64,000 nucleotides of DNA from JBBRMW01 sp965246845 (GCA_965246845.1 CBDFFR010000012.1:1116001-1180000); one strand, 5' to 3'. Shown: positions 24,908 through 33,983, numbered from the stretch's first letter. The notes: generated by a model from the letters alone, not told the origin. A program made the numbers and translations.

Positions 24908-26032
24908 ATGCGAATCGCGCCTTTCAAGATCGAACGGTTTTACGCGCAATATGAATTCACCGCGCCCTATATGCTCTCCTCGTCCGATTGCGAGTCGATG
25001 ACAATTGCGGACCTACTCGCTTACGAGCCGGGTGCAGTGGAACACTTCGCGCAGCACTGGCTCGGTTACACCGAGTCACAGGGCGCGCCCGAACTGCGCA
25101 CGGCTTTGGCGGGCATGTATGATGCGGTCAAACCTGATCAATTATTGGTTTGCGCGGGCGCGGAGGAAGGCATTTTCATCAGCATGAACGTGCTGCTCAC
25201 ACGCGGCGATCACGTCATTGTCCATGCGCCGGGCTACCAATCGCTGCACAGCGTCGCCAATTCGCTTGGCGCAGAGGTCTCGCTATGGCTGACGACCGAC
25301 GCGGAGAACTGGGAACTCGACTTGAACTGGCTCGCGGACCACATTACGCCGCGCACGCGCATGATCGTCGTGAACAGCCCACACAACCCGACTGGCTATC
25401 ATATGACGGCAGAAAAACAGCGCCAGATCATTGACCTCGCGCGGGCGCACAACCTGATCCTGTTCTCCGATGAAGTCTATCGCGGGCTGGAACACGACCC
25501 ACAAACGCGCCTGCCCGCCGCCGCCGAACTTTATGAAAACGCAATCTCGCTCGGCGTCCTTTCCAAGGCGCATGGTCTGCCCGGCCTGCGCATTGGCTGG
25601 CTGGCGACGCGCAACGCGGATTTCTTCCACAAGGTCGCGGCATTCAAGGATTACACGACGATTTGCAACAGCGCCCCAAGCGAATTTCTGGCGACGATTG
25701 CCGCCCGCCATCACGACGAATTGAGCGCCCGCTGTCGCGCGCTGTGCCTCGCCAATCTCGATCTGCTGGATGCGTTTTTTGCGCGTCATACGGACCTATT
25801 TACCTGGCAGCGCCCACGCGCCAATTCAACTGCGTTCCCGCGTATTCATGCTACGCAGGGCGCGGAGGCCTTCGCCATCGAGGTGGTAGAGCGCGCTGGC
25901 GTGTTGTTGCTGCCCGCAACAACCTACGATTACGGCGACCGCCATGTGCGGGTCGGCTTTGGACGGCGTAACCTGTCGGAAGCACTCGCGCGTTTCGATG
26001 AATATTTGCAGAGAGAACCCACATTCCGTTAG
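24908..26032 (+). CDS. PLP-dependent aminotransferase, class I/II
   Basis: A 374-aa fold-type I enzyme. PLP-site landmarks: VNSPHNPTGYHM (Asn), FSDEVYRGLE (Asp/Tyr), the Schiff-base Lys in VLSKAHGLPGLRIGW, and the C-terminal Arg region RVGFGRRNL. The SKAHGLPGLRIGW form is seen in a group of uncharacterised aminotransferases and C-S lyases rather than standard aspartate aminotransferases. AGGAG lies 6 nt before the ATG at 24908, which decides the start against the longer frame from 24839 that reads through a repeat. Confidence 0.85.
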   Translation: MRIAPFKIERFYAQYEFTAPYMLSSSDCESMTIADLLAYEPGAVEHFAQHWLGYTESQGAPELRTALAGMYDAVKPDQLLVCAGAEEGIFISMNVLLTRGDHVIVHAPGYQSLHSVANSLGAEVSLWLTTDAENWELDLNWLADHITPRTRMIVVNSPHNPTGYHMTAEKQRQIIDLARAHNLILFSDEVYRGLEHDPQTRLPAAAELYENAISLGVLSKAHGLPGLRIGWLATRNADFFHKVAAFKDYTTICNSAPSEFLATIAARHHDELSARCRALCLANLDLLDAFFARHTDLFTWQRPRANSTAFPRIHATQGAEAFAIEVVERAGVLLLPATTYDYGDRHVRVGFGRRNLSEALARFDEYLQREPTFR

Positions 26033-26144
26033 GAAAGTAATAGCGGTGCTACGGAAATTGCGAGACCGTGTTTTGGCAGTTAGGCAGGCGTAGCGGATAA
26101 TTGGACGGTATATCACTTGTCCATGCGAGTCCATTGAGCAACAA

Positions 26145-27017
26145 ATGACGGCCATTACCCTCGCCGAAGCCTACCGGGCCACCGAAACGATGATTCGCGC
26201 GCATTCTCGCAGCTTCTTCCTTGCCACCAGCTTTCTGCCGATGCGTGAACGGGTCGCTATCCGGGCGATGTACGGCTTCTGCCGGGCAACCGACGATCTT
26301 GTGGATGACCCGGCGGCGTGCAAACCGGAGAGCCTCGCCCTCTGGCGCGCGAAGGTGCTTGCCCCGCCCATGGATGCCGAACACGCGGTCCTCGTCGCGT
26401 GGGCGGATACCCGCGCACAATACGATGTACCGGGTATCTATGGCGACGAGCTGATCGAAGGCTGTGAAATGGACCTGATGAAGTCGCGCTACGACACCTT
26501 TACGGAACTGGAGCGCTATTGCTACTGCGTCGCCAGCACGGTCGGCCTGATGTCCATGCACATTTTCGGCGTGGCTACGGGCGTCGATTACGAGGATGCT
26601 AAGCCGTTCGCGATTAAACTCGGCGTCGCGCTCCAGTTGACGAATATCCTGCGCGATGTGGGCGAAGATGCACAGCGGGGCCGGATTTATCTGCCGCGCG
26701 AGGATATGGCACGCTTCAAGGTCTCGGAAGCCGATGTACTGCAAGGCTGCCTCGATGACCGGATGCGCGCTTTGCTGCGCTTCGAGATCGAGCGCACGCA
26801 ACAGCTTTATACGGAGGCATGGCCGGGCATCGGTTTCCTCGCGAAGAAGGCGCGCTTCTCCGTCGCGGTCGCGAGCGAGGTCTACCGGGGTATCCTCGGT
26901 AAAATCACGCAGAACCAGTACAACGTCTTCACGCAGCGCGCATACCTCTCGAAAAGCGAAAAGCTGCGCCGCCTGCCGGGTATTTGGTTTCGGACCTCGC
27001 GGCTGCCTTTGAGCTGA
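26145..27017 (+). CDS. crtB: phytoene synthase
   Basis: A 290-aa trans-isoprenyl synthase of the squalene/phytoene type, joining two geranylgeranyl-PP to phytoene. Both aspartate-rich motifs are intact: DDLVD at 50-54 and DVGED at 171-175 within QLTNILRDVGEDAQRGRIYLP. SRSFFLATSFLP and YCYCVASTVGLMSMHIFG are family signatures. Carotenoid rather than squalene assignment rests on the following glycosyltransferase and lycopene cyclase genes. No strong ribosome site precedes the ATG. Confidence 0.9.
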   Translation: MTAITLAEAYRATETMIRAHSRSFFLATSFLPMRERVAIRAMYGFCRATDDLVDDPAACKPESLALWRAKVLAPPMDAEHAVLVAWADTRAQYDVPGIYGDELIEGCEMDLMKSRYDTFTELERYCYCVASTVGLMSMHIFGVATGVDYEDAKPFAIKLGVALQLTNILRDVGEDAQRGRIYLPREDMARFKVSEADVLQGCLDDRMRALLRFEIERTQQLYTEAWPGIGFLAKKARFSVAVASEVYRGILGKITQNQYNVFTQRAYLSKSEKLRRLPGIWFRTSRLPLS

Positions 27018-27022
27018 ATGGT

Positions 27023-28132
27023 GTGAGCGACTGGATCATCCTCGCGTATATAATTTTCGCCTCGGCTGCGTTCATGTTGGCGGCGTTGCTCGCTGAGCGG
27101 CATTACCGCGCATTGTCCATGCTACCCGCAGGCAAATTCCCCGGCGCAGCGCCATCGGTCGCGGTCCTGATCCCGGCGCGCGACGAGGCAGCCAATATCG
27201 AGCGCGTAGTCGGCACGCTCTCCACGCAGGACTATCCGAATTTTACGGTCACTGTGATCGACGATCATTCGTCTGATGCTACGGCGTCGCTCGCGGAGGC
27301 CGCAGGCGCGGCGGTCTTGCGGCTCACCTCCGAACCGCCGCCCGGCTGGACGGGCAAATGCAACGCCTGCGAACAGGGCGCGCGTGCATCCAGCGCCGAT
27401 TGGCTGCTCTTTGCCGATGCGGATACCGCGCACACACCGGGTAGCCTCTCCGCGGCAATCGCCTATGCCGAAGCGCACGGATTGGATGCGCTCTCGCTGC
27501 TGTTGCAGCAGGAATGCCAGACTTTCTGGGAACGTCTGATCCTGCCGCTCGCCTATCAGCAGTTTTTCGCCGTGTTGCGACCTGCCGCACCCGCCTTCAA
27601 TGGGCAGTATATCCTCATCCGGCGCGCGGTCTACGAGCGCTCCGGCGGGTTTGGCGCGGTGCGTGGGCGCGTGATGGAAGACGTCGCGCTCGCCGAACGG
27701 CTGGCCGCGCTCAACTGCCGGGTGGCGCTGCTCAACGCGGGCGCGTTTGCCAGCGTGCGGATGTATCGTAATTTCCCGGCGCTGCTGCGTGGCATGTCCA
27801 AAACTGCATTCACCGCTGCCCGTGATCGTGGGCTGGCCGGCTGGCTGCTCGGCGGACTGACCTTCCTCGGTATGTTTACTTTTCTTCTAATCACCTACGG
27901 ACTCCTGACCAAATCCCCATTGGCAATTTTGGGTTATGCGTGCATAATTCTCACGCTGTCGGTCGGTTTGCGGCCCTGGGTGCGGCGCTTCGGCGTTCCG
28001 CCGGGATATTCCGCGTTAGGACTTTTGGGCTTGGTTGTTTTGTGGGCTATCGGCATGGTCTCCACCTTTCGGGTACTGGGCGGCGCGGGCGTCCGGTGGA
28101 AGGGGCGCACCATTGTCGAGCAGCGCTTATAG
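27023..28132 (+). CDS. membrane glycosyltransferase family 2, carotenoid-cluster (CruC-like)
   Basis: A 369-aa GT2 enzyme with a hydrophobic N-terminal segment, the nucleotide-sugar domain (VLIPARDEAANIERVV, VIDDHSSDAT, LLFADADTAHTPG, GRVMEDVALAERL) and three or four hydrophobic segments near the C-terminus. Similar enzymes in carotenoid clusters glycosylate hydroxylated carotenoids; that role is inferred from position. The GTG at 27023 lies 5 nt after the crtB stop. A TTG at 26984 would overlap crtB. Confidence 0.75.
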   Translation: MSDWIILAYIIFASAAFMLAALLAERHYRALSMLPAGKFPGAAPSVAVLIPARDEAANIERVVGTLSTQDYPNFTVTVIDDHSSDATASLAEAAGAAVLRLTSEPPPGWTGKCNACEQGARASSADWLLFADADTAHTPGSLSAAIAYAEAHGLDALSLLLQQECQTFWERLILPLAYQQFFAVLRPAAPAFNGQYILIRRAVYERSGGFGAVRGRVMEDVALAERLAALNCRVALLNAGAFASVRMYRNFPALLRGMSKTAFTAARDRGLAGWLLGGLTFLGMFTFLLITYGLLTKSPLAILGYACIILTLSVGLRPWVRRFGVPPGYSALGLLGLVVLWAIGMVSTFRVLGGAGVRWKGRTIVEQRL

Positions 28133-28147
28133 CAGGGTATTTGAAAT

Positions 28148-28564
28148 ATGCCGCTAAATTATTCGTGGTCAGATGAAGCGCCGGGCATTTTACTATGTGT
28201 GTTTGATGGCGAGTGGACCTGGGACGAGATATTCAGCCAGCTCAAAGCTATCATGGAAATGACCGAAGCCAGCCCGGAGCCAATTATCGACACGATTGCA
28301 GACGTTTCGAAGTCGCGTCGCTTCCCGACAGGCAACCTCGCGCAGATGCGGCGAATGATGACGTATGCTACGCCGAAAGCCGGGCTATGTGTCATCGTTG
28401 GTGAACATTTGCTGATCGAAACGGCGGTGCGTACATTCAGGCGCGTGTTTCCGCCTTTCGCCAAAAATTTCAATGTGGCGCGCACACGCGAAGCCGCGCT
28501 GCTGACAATCACTCAGGAGCGCGAACGCCGCGCGGCGAAGACCACCGCACTGGCAGGCAGGTAG
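28148..28564 (+). CDS. hypothetical protein, SpoIIAA/STAS-like size
   Basis: A 138-aa soluble protein with pattern GILLCVFDGEWTWDEIFSQL, PIIDTIADVSKSRRFPTGNL, AGLCVIVGEHLLIETAVRTF and a basic C-terminus. The strand-helix alternation and the start motif resemble SpoIIAA-like proteins, but no firm family call is possible. AGGG lies 10 nt before the ATG. It sits between the glycosyltransferase and lycopene cyclase genes and may not belong to the pathway. Confidence 0.55.
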   Translation: MPLNYSWSDEAPGILLCVFDGEWTWDEIFSQLKAIMEMTEASPEPIIDTIADVSKSRRFPTGNLAQMRRMMTYATPKAGLCVIVGEHLLIETAVRTFRRVFPPFAKNFNVARTREAALLTITQERERRAAKTTALAGR

Positions 28565-28773
28565 TTCCCCTATGCAAACGCAACCACTGGACGCGCGAGG
28601 CCAAAGTCACCGCGCTGCTACAGCTACGCGCGAGAGGTTGAAGCAATGAACCGTAATAGCCCGATTCATTCATGGTCGGGCGACCGTTGCCCTAGTTATG
28701 ATCTGGATTAGCCTTTTGCAGGCGTCTAGCGGTTTTTCTTCGGAAAGCTGATGACTGATAGCCGACGGCTCTC

Positions 28774-28782
28774 TGCTATAAT
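28774..28782 (+). promoter_or_regulatory. extended -10 promoter of crtYc-crtYd
   Basis: TGCTATAAT at 28774-28782 combines the TGn extension with a perfect TATAAT, 29 nt before the crtYc ATG. A -35 is not obvious, as expected for an extended -10 promoter. Confidence 0.55.
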
Positions 28783-28811
28783 CGACGTCGCTTACCGATA
28801 TGGAAACCCGC

Positions 28812-29132
28812 ATGTCCTACGGTTTGTTCCTGCTGATCTTCATCGTCCCGCCCATGCTCTTCTTCGGCTGGCAAACGCGGCGGCTGCTCACGCGACGGTT
28901 CGCGCTTTCGGTGGGAGCATTGCTCGTATTATGCGTCGCATATACTACACCCTGGGACAACTATCTGGTCGCGACTGGCGTGTGGTCCTATAGCAAGAGC
29001 TTGGTCATCGGCCAGACGTTCGGCTATGTCCCGGTCGAGGAATACGCCTTCTTCGTCCTGCAAACCCTGATGGTGTCGTTCTTCACGCTCTGGCTATGGC
29101 GGCGGCTGTATCGCAGCGATTGGGATGCGTAG
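28812..29132 (+). CDS. crtYc: lycopene cyclase subunit CrtYc
   Basis: A 106-aa membrane protein of three helices with the conserved FGYVPVEEYAFFVLQTLMVS segment of heterodimeric lycopene beta-cyclases. The two glutamates (PVEEY) are essential in the family. It pairs with CrtYd, the next gene, to form the ring-closing enzyme in the membrane. The ATG at 28812 gives MSYGLFLLIFIVPP, the usual N-terminus; an ATG at 28800 is also in frame. Confidence 0.88.
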   Translation: MSYGLFLLIFIVPPMLFFGWQTRRLLTRRFALSVGALLVLCVAYTTPWDNYLVATGVWSYSKSLVIGQTFGYVPVEEYAFFVLQTLMVSFFTLWLWRRLYRSDWDA

Positions 29133-29137
29133 GTCAT

Positions 29138-29584
29138 ATGGGATCACCGACCTATCTGCTTCTAATCCTGATCTGGGCAGTGCCGATCATCGCCCTGCAA
29201 TGGCTGCTCGGCCTCGACTTGATGGTCCGCCGCTGGAAGGTCTGGCTGTCCGGCATCCTGATCCCGACGCTATATCTGACCATGCTGGATGCGGTTCCAC
29301 TTGGCAGCAAAACATGGACCATCGACCTCGCGCAATCGACCGGAATTTTCCTGCCTTTCGGCGTCCCGCTCGAAGAAGGCGTGTTCTTTCTGTGTACAAA
29401 CACGCTGGTCGTGCAGGGTATGATCCTGTTTCTGATGCCCGGTGTGACGGCGCGCATCCAGCGTATTCTGCGCTTCGTGCGGCGCGGACCGAACCCGCAG
29501 GACCCGCGCGAACCCGCGAATCCGGTACGCGGCAACTTCGGTAATGTAACGCCCAAAACGGGCAAAAGCGCAAAAAAGGCATGA
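29138..29584 (+). CDS. crtYd: lycopene cyclase subunit CrtYd
   Basis: A 148-aa membrane protein with three hydrophobic segments and the partner signature LPFGVPLEEGVFFLCTNTLVVQG. It completes the heterodimeric lycopene cyclase with CrtYc, 5 nt upstream. The C-terminal 40 residues are basic and Pro-rich. An upstream in-frame ATG at 29096 lies within crtYc and is not used here. Its stop overlaps the acyltransferase start (ATGA). Confidence 0.87.
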   Translation: MGSPTYLLLILIWAVPIIALQWLLGLDLMVRRWKVWLSGILIPTLYLTMLDAVPLGSKTWTIDLAQSTGIFLPFGVPLEEGVFFLCTNTLVVQGMILFLMPGVTARIQRILRFVRRGPNPQDPREPANPVRGNFGNVTPKTGKSAKKA

Positions 29585-30345
29585 CAGCACGGGGCGGCGG
29601 CAAGCCGAAATATCGACTGGATCGGCGCGATCTGGCCTACATGACCGCAATCGCGCTGACCGGGTGGCGCGGCATCGGCCTCGACCGCGACACGGCGCGG
29701 ATATTGCGTAGCCATCACCCTTCGCCCATCGCGCGTGGGACCGAACACCTGCCGCGCACAGGCGGCTTCCTCATCGTTGCCAACCACCATCAGCGCCCCG
29801 GTATGTGGATCGGGTGGCCGGGGTCGGTCGTCGCTGCCGCCGTGAATGGGGTCCAACCACAGCGCACGCCTACGCGCATCGTCGTCACCGATTCGCAGCG
29901 AATGTGGCTTTTCGGCAAGGAACGGACGATGCCGCTCTCACGTTTCTTCTTCGGACGAATCGCGCGGGCGTGGGACATGATCCCGATCCCGGCAGACCGC
30001 GAAAACACGGCGGGGCAAGCCAACGCATTGCGTGCTGTCCTGAAAGCGCTTGGTGCGGGGCAGCCTGTCCTCTTCTTCCCGGAAGGCGAACGCGGAACTG
30101 CTGCGGGTGTGATCGATGCGCTGCCCGGCACGGGGACCTTTCTCCTGCTGTGTTCGCGCCGCGCGCCGATCATCCCCTGTGCATTTTGGGAAGAGGGTGC
30201 GCAGCTCATCGCGCAATTTGCGCCGCCGCTCACGCTGGCGAGCCGCGCCGACTCCGACGTGCGGGAGCAGGCAATGACAGTTATCGCGCGGATGCTCCCG
30301 CCGCATATGCGGGGCGCTTATGCGCCATTCATCGAACCCGGTTAG
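29581..30345 (+). CDS. PlsC-like acyltransferase with altered HX4D motif, carotenoid cluster
   Basis: A 254-aa protein of the glycerophosphate acyltransferase superfamily. Motif III is recognisable (FFPEGERG), but motif I is NHHQRPGM, so the Asp of the catalytic HX4D is absent. Position directly after CrtYd with a 4-nt overlap suggests the carotenoid-glycoside acylation step performed by CruD-type enzymes; that is inferred. The motif change makes activity by the standard mechanism doubtful. Confidence 0.7.
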   Translation: MTARGGGKPKYRLDRRDLAYMTAIALTGWRGIGLDRDTARILRSHHPSPIARGTEHLPRTGGFLIVANHHQRPGMWIGWPGSVVAAAVNGVQPQRTPTRIVVTDSQRMWLFGKERTMPLSRFFFGRIARAWDMIPIPADRENTAGQANALRAVLKALGAGQPVLFFPEGERGTAAGVIDALPGTGTFLLLCSRRAPIIPCAFWEEGAQLIAQFAPPLTLASRADSDVREQAMTVIARMLPPHMRGAYAPFIEPG

Positions 30346-30356
30346 AATTGGCATAT

Positions 30357-31172
30357 ATGACTACCTTTCAAGAAGAAACCACCACCGACCCGATCCGCGA
30401 GGCCGCACCGCCACCCGGCGCGGTCGCAATCCCGACCGTGCAGCCAACCGTGACGTATGTGCTGCTCGTCTTGAACATCCTCGCGTTCGTCGCCATGTAT
30501 ATCGCCGAACAGTTGCAACCGCTCGGCACGATCAACCCGATCCTCGAATTCGGCGTGCTGGATTACAACAGCATCGTCGTCAATCACGAGATTTACCGCC
30601 TCTTCACGGCGATGTTCCTACACCTCAGCGCCGCGCATATTTTCTTCAATATGTATGCGCTCTATACCATCGGGCGCGGGCTGGAAAGCATCTTCGGCCA
30701 CATCCGATTTCTACTGATTTACCTGATCGCGGGTCTGAGCGGATCGTTGTTCAGCTTCGTCATTGGACGTGGCGCGTCGGCGGGCGCATCTGGCGCGATT
30801 TTCGGTATTTTCGCCGCGCAGTTGGTCTATGTGTATCGCCACCGCGAGGCGATTGGTCCCGCCGCGAACGACGCTATCCGTAATATCCTGCTGCTCGCCG
30901 GGCTGAACCTCGGCATAGGCTTCCTGACGGCGGTGCTACCCGGCGGTGTCCGCATCGACAACTGGGGACACATCGGCGGCTTCGTCGGCGGTCTGGTCGC
31001 GACTGCTGCACTTGCGCCTACGTTCTCCGCGCGGCTCTCGCCTGAAAATACAGCGCAAGTCGTAGATACGACCCCGCTTTCTACGCGCTGGCCGCTGGGC
31101 GCGTTGCTACTGATCATCGAAGTCGTGATTGCGTTTGGCGCGATGCTGACGCTCCCCCCACAAGGATACTGA
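30357..31172 (+). CDS. rhomboid family intramembrane serine protease
   Basis: A 271-aa six- or seven-helix membrane protease. The catalytic pair is Ser145 in GASGAIFG and His205 in DNWGHIGGFVGGL, with HLSAAHIFFNMY providing the oxyanion Asn. An N-terminal Pro-rich cytosolic segment covers about 30 residues. The ATG at 30357 was chosen; the open frame extends to 29805 but only inside the acyltransferase gene. TAGAAT 8 nt upstream could be a -10 of a leaderless message. Confidence 0.9.
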   Translation: MTTFQEETTTDPIREAAPPPGAVAIPTVQPTVTYVLLVLNILAFVAMYIAEQLQPLGTINPILEFGVLDYNSIVVNHEIYRLFTAMFLHLSAAHIFFNMYALYTIGRGLESIFGHIRFLLIYLIAGLSGSLFSFVIGRGASAGASGAIFGIFAAQLVYVYRHREAIGPAANDAIRNILLLAGLNLGIGFLTAVLPGGVRIDNWGHIGGFVGGLVATAALAPTFSARLSPENTAQVVDTTPLSTRWPLGALLLIIEVVIAFGAMLTLPPQGY

Positions 31173-31175
31173 CCC

Positions 31176-31724
31176 ATGCCCTCATGGATTGTCGCGCAAC
31201 CCGTCGACTACATGGATTCAGACGGCGTGCTGACCGTCACCGCCGTAGAAAAATCCGATTTCTGGCGCAAGACGCATTACGGCTTCATTCACGATGACGG
31301 CCACCTCTACGCCGAACCGCTGGATGGCGATTTCACACTTTCTGTGACCTTCACCGGGAACTATCGTAACGAATACGATCATGCTGGGCTGATGCTCTGG
31401 CAAGATGAAACGACGTGGGTGAAAACCGGGATCGAATTCACCGAAGGACGCTACTTCATGAGCGCGGTCGTCACGCGCGACTTTTCGGATTGGTCGGTCG
31501 CGGTGCTACCGGAGGATTTCGGCGGGGCGCTGCGCATCTCGCTCAAGCGCATGGGCGCGGACATCGAAATTCGTTATCAATTTCCCGGCGCGGAAGGCTG
31601 GACGCTCTTCCGCATCGCGCCATTCAGCAGCGCAGCGACCTTGCAAGGCGGGCGTATGCTCGGCGCGCCGTCGGGTGCAGGCTTCCGCGCGATCTTCACA
31701 GATTACACGATTACGCGCGGCTGA
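31176..31724 (+). CDS. DUF1349 (concanavalin-like) protein
   Basis: A 182-aa protein matching the DUF1349 family: SDFWRKTHYGFIHDDGHLY, DFTLSVTFTGNYRNEYDHAGLMLW and TWVKTGIEFTEGRYFMSAVVT. The fold is a jelly-roll lectin-like beta sandwich; no activity is established. It starts 4 nt after the rhomboid stop with AAGGA 9 nt upstream. Confidence 0.8.
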   Translation: MPSWIVAQPVDYMDSDGVLTVTAVEKSDFWRKTHYGFIHDDGHLYAEPLDGDFTLSVTFTGNYRNEYDHAGLMLWQDETTWVKTGIEFTEGRYFMSAVVTRDFSDWSVAVLPEDFGGALRISLKRMGADIEIRYQFPGAEGWTLFRIAPFSSAATLQGGRMLGAPSGAGFRAIFTDYTITRG

Positions 31725-31729
31725 TTATC

Positions 31730-32653
31730 GTGGAGCTAACGCCCTACCAGCATCCCGCAGACCTGCCGCGCGTGCTGGCCTTCCTCGGTGAATGCAACCG
31801 GGACTCGGATTTCCGCTTTTCGGTGCATCCCGGCAACTTCGCGCACCATCTCTCGAATGGGCGAAAAGGTGCGGACCCGACCGGGACGATTTTTCTGTAT
31901 GAGCCTGCGGGCGTGCTGACAGCCATTGTCACTCTCTTTGCGTTCGCGCCGTGTTCCTACGATATAAATATCAGGCCGGACGCAGTAACGCCGCAACTCT
32001 ATCGCGAACTGATTGCGTTTTGCGAGGCACAGGCACGCGCGCACATCCCGGCGGGCGCGGATCCTTACGATCAGGCGTATGAAGTTTTCGTCGATTGTCA
32101 GGATTACAATGCACTACTCCGCGAGGTACAGATGGCACTCGGTTACACGCACCAGCCACAGCCCTACATGCGCGTAACACTGCGTAGCCTGCTCGACCCA
32201 CTCCCGGAGGCAGCTCTCCCGCCGGGCTTGACCATGCGCGGCACAACGGAAGCGGATGTAGAGCAGCTTTGCGCGGTTCATAACAGTGCGTTCGGCTCGA
32301 AGTGGACCCCGGAATTCTATCTAAAAGTGATGCGGACGCCCGGCTTCGACCCGGCGCGGGAACTTGTCGCTATTGCGCCGGATGGACGCTTCGCCGCGTT
32401 CGTGATTATCTGGCCGGACCCGGTGAGCAAGTGCGGCCTCTTCGAGCCGGTGGGTGTGCATGAAGACTTTCGGCAACGTGGGATCGGCAAGGCACTCCTG
32501 GTCGAAGGAATGCGCCGGATGCTCGACGCGGGGATGACGCGCGCGATGGTCGAACATGAGGTGGCGAACCCGGCCTCGACCGCGCTCTATGCCGCCGCCG
32601 GGTTCCGCGTGATTTACAGCTATTTCGAGGCGACGAAGCGGCTGGCGATGTAA
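31730..32653 (+). CDS. GNAT acetyltransferase
   Basis: A 307-aa protein with a C-terminal GNAT domain (about 165-300): LTMRGTTEADVEQLCAVHN, FAAFVIIWPDP, VGVHEDFRQRGIGKALLVEGMRR (CoA-binding loop Q/RxxGxG/A) and TALYAAAGFRVIYSY. The N-terminal half has weaker similarity to the same fold, so it may be a tandem GNAT. The start is GTG at 31730, 6 nt after the DUF1349 stop; the longer open frame to 31415 lies within that gene. Substrate unknown. Confidence 0.75.
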   Translation: MELTPYQHPADLPRVLAFLGECNRDSDFRFSVHPGNFAHHLSNGRKGADPTGTIFLYEPAGVLTAIVTLFAFAPCSYDINIRPDAVTPQLYRELIAFCEAQARAHIPAGADPYDQAYEVFVDCQDYNALLREVQMALGYTHQPQPYMRVTLRSLLDPLPEAALPPGLTMRGTTEADVEQLCAVHNSAFGSKWTPEFYLKVMRTPGFDPARELVAIAPDGRFAAFVIIWPDPVSKCGLFEPVGVHEDFRQRGIGKALLVEGMRRMLDAGMTRAMVEHEVANPASTALYAAAGFRVIYSYFEATKRLAM

Positions 32654-32657
32654 CGCT

Positions 32658-33983
32658 TTACTGCGCGCTGATCCGCTTATCGAGTTGCGTATCCAGCCGT
32701 TCGATGGATTGTTCGAGAAGTGAGAGCGGTACGCTCGTCTGGCTGTTATTCAGGGCGATCATGCGCGCAAAGAGCGAAACCTCGCGCACGAATGCGCCCG
32801 TCTTCCCGACCAAACGCGGCAGGATCGCGGCGTATTCTTCCTGCCACGTCACACCCATATAGCGATGAAGCATCTTCCGCGCCTGATCTACATCCTCGAT
32901 GGGTGGGATGTAGAAAATGCGGTCGACCCGTCCGGGACGCTTTGCAATGCGCTCATCGATCACTTCCGGGTAATTCGTCGTCGAGACCATCAATACGCCG
33001 CGCGGGTTGTTGGGCGCTTCCATGCCATCCAGCACGTTGAGAATCTGCGATTTGTCGTGCGCCCGCAAATAGACATCCAGTTCTTCGATAAGCAACAGCG
33101 TCGGAAGTTTTGAGGCGGCTGCCGTTTGCAGCGCGAAATGAATCTTGCCGAACGATGCGCCATCCTCATCGGACGCAGACACATAAATGACCAGCCGCTT
33201 GCTCTGGATCGCGAGTTTCGCGAGTGCCGAACACAGTGTCGATTTGCCCGTTCCCGGCGGTCCGACAAACAGCAGCTTGCGGAATGGCGGCAGGTTCAAC
33301 TCCTGATATAGTGCGATCCCTTTATCGAAAAAGATGTCCATCTCCTGCTTGATCTCGTGTTTGAGCGCATCCGAGAGAATCACATCGTCCCAGTTCACGC
33401 GCGCCTCGAAGCTGCCTTCGACGCCACCAACCACCTTGATTTCCGGGAGCAGCTCGACTTTATGCGCGGCACTGCTGCACACCTTCTCGAAGCGATTTAG
33501 GGTGTCAAGTGCGGACGGTGGGCAGAGGGCTATCGGCGTCGTATGCACGCCGTTGTTGCTATCAACGAAAACAATACACACCATCAGCACGGAAAATGCT
33601 TTTCTATCCTTCATAAAGTGGAAGAGCATCGCGCCTGAACTTGCCGTTAGTACAATGCCGCGCCCACGCAAATGTTTACGCCAGTTCGCGGGAACGGCCA
33701 GCGGGCAAGGAATTGGCTCAAAACCGACATATTGCGTATTGTCACCTAAACTGCGTCCGCTTTTAACGCGCTGCAAGGCCAGCCGATTGAAGCAGTCATT
33801 ATCCGACCAGAGCGAAACGCATTCAGTATCGGGAAAGCGTTTCTTCCATTCCTCTGCCGCCCATGCAACGAGTGGTTCCTGTACCAACGGACGGTTCAGG
33901 CGCGAACCCCAATCCTTAACCTCGTCGAGACTTGGAATCAATGGCAGGTCGTTGGCGATGGCGAGTTCTTTTGGTTTCGGCAA
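32658..33983 (-). CDS. AAA+ ATPase, BCS1-like arrangement
   Basis: A 441-aa protein. Residues 1-190 form an N-terminal domain without recognised family. A classic AAA module follows: Walker A GPPGTGKST at 241-249, Walker B region LLLIEELD at 296-303 (Glu replaces the first acidic Asp), sensor-type STTNYPEVIDERI, and arginine-containing AKRPGRVDRIFYIPP. The spacing recalls BCS1/CbxX-like single-AAA remodelers. No membrane helix is evident. It is convergent with the GNAT gene (4 nt apart). Confidence 0.75.
   Translation of the reverse strand: MPKPKELAIANDLPLIPSLDEVKDWGSRLNRPLVQEPLVAWAAEEWKKRFPDTECVSLWSDNDCFNRLALQRVKSGRSLGDNTQYVGFEPIPCPLAVPANWRKHLRGRGIVLTASSGAMLFHFMKDRKAFSVLMVCIVFVDSNNGVHTTPIALCPPSALDTLNRFEKVCSSAAHKVELLPEIKVVGGVEGSFEARVNWDDVILSDALKHEIKQEMDIFFDKGIALYQELNLPPFRKLLFVGPPGTGKSTLCSALAKLAIQSKRLVIYVSASDEDGASFGKIHFALQTAAASKLPTLLLIEELDVYLRAHDKSQILNVLDGMEAPNNPRGVLMVSTTNYPEVIDERIAKRPGRVDRIFYIPPIEDVDQARKMLHRYMGVTWQEEYAAILPRLVGKTGAFVREVSLFARMIALNNSQTSVPLSLLEQSIERLDTQLDKRISAQ

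Noticed and set aside
28565..28773. Possible small RNA or tRNA in the gap before crtYc
   Set aside because: A 6-bp hairpin (28659-28681) is present but no cloverleaf, promoter-terminator pair or conserved motif could be made out.
29805..30356. Upstream extension of the rhomboid reading frame
   Set aside because: It lies wholly inside the acyltransferase gene in another frame; the rhomboid N-terminus fits the ATG at 30357.
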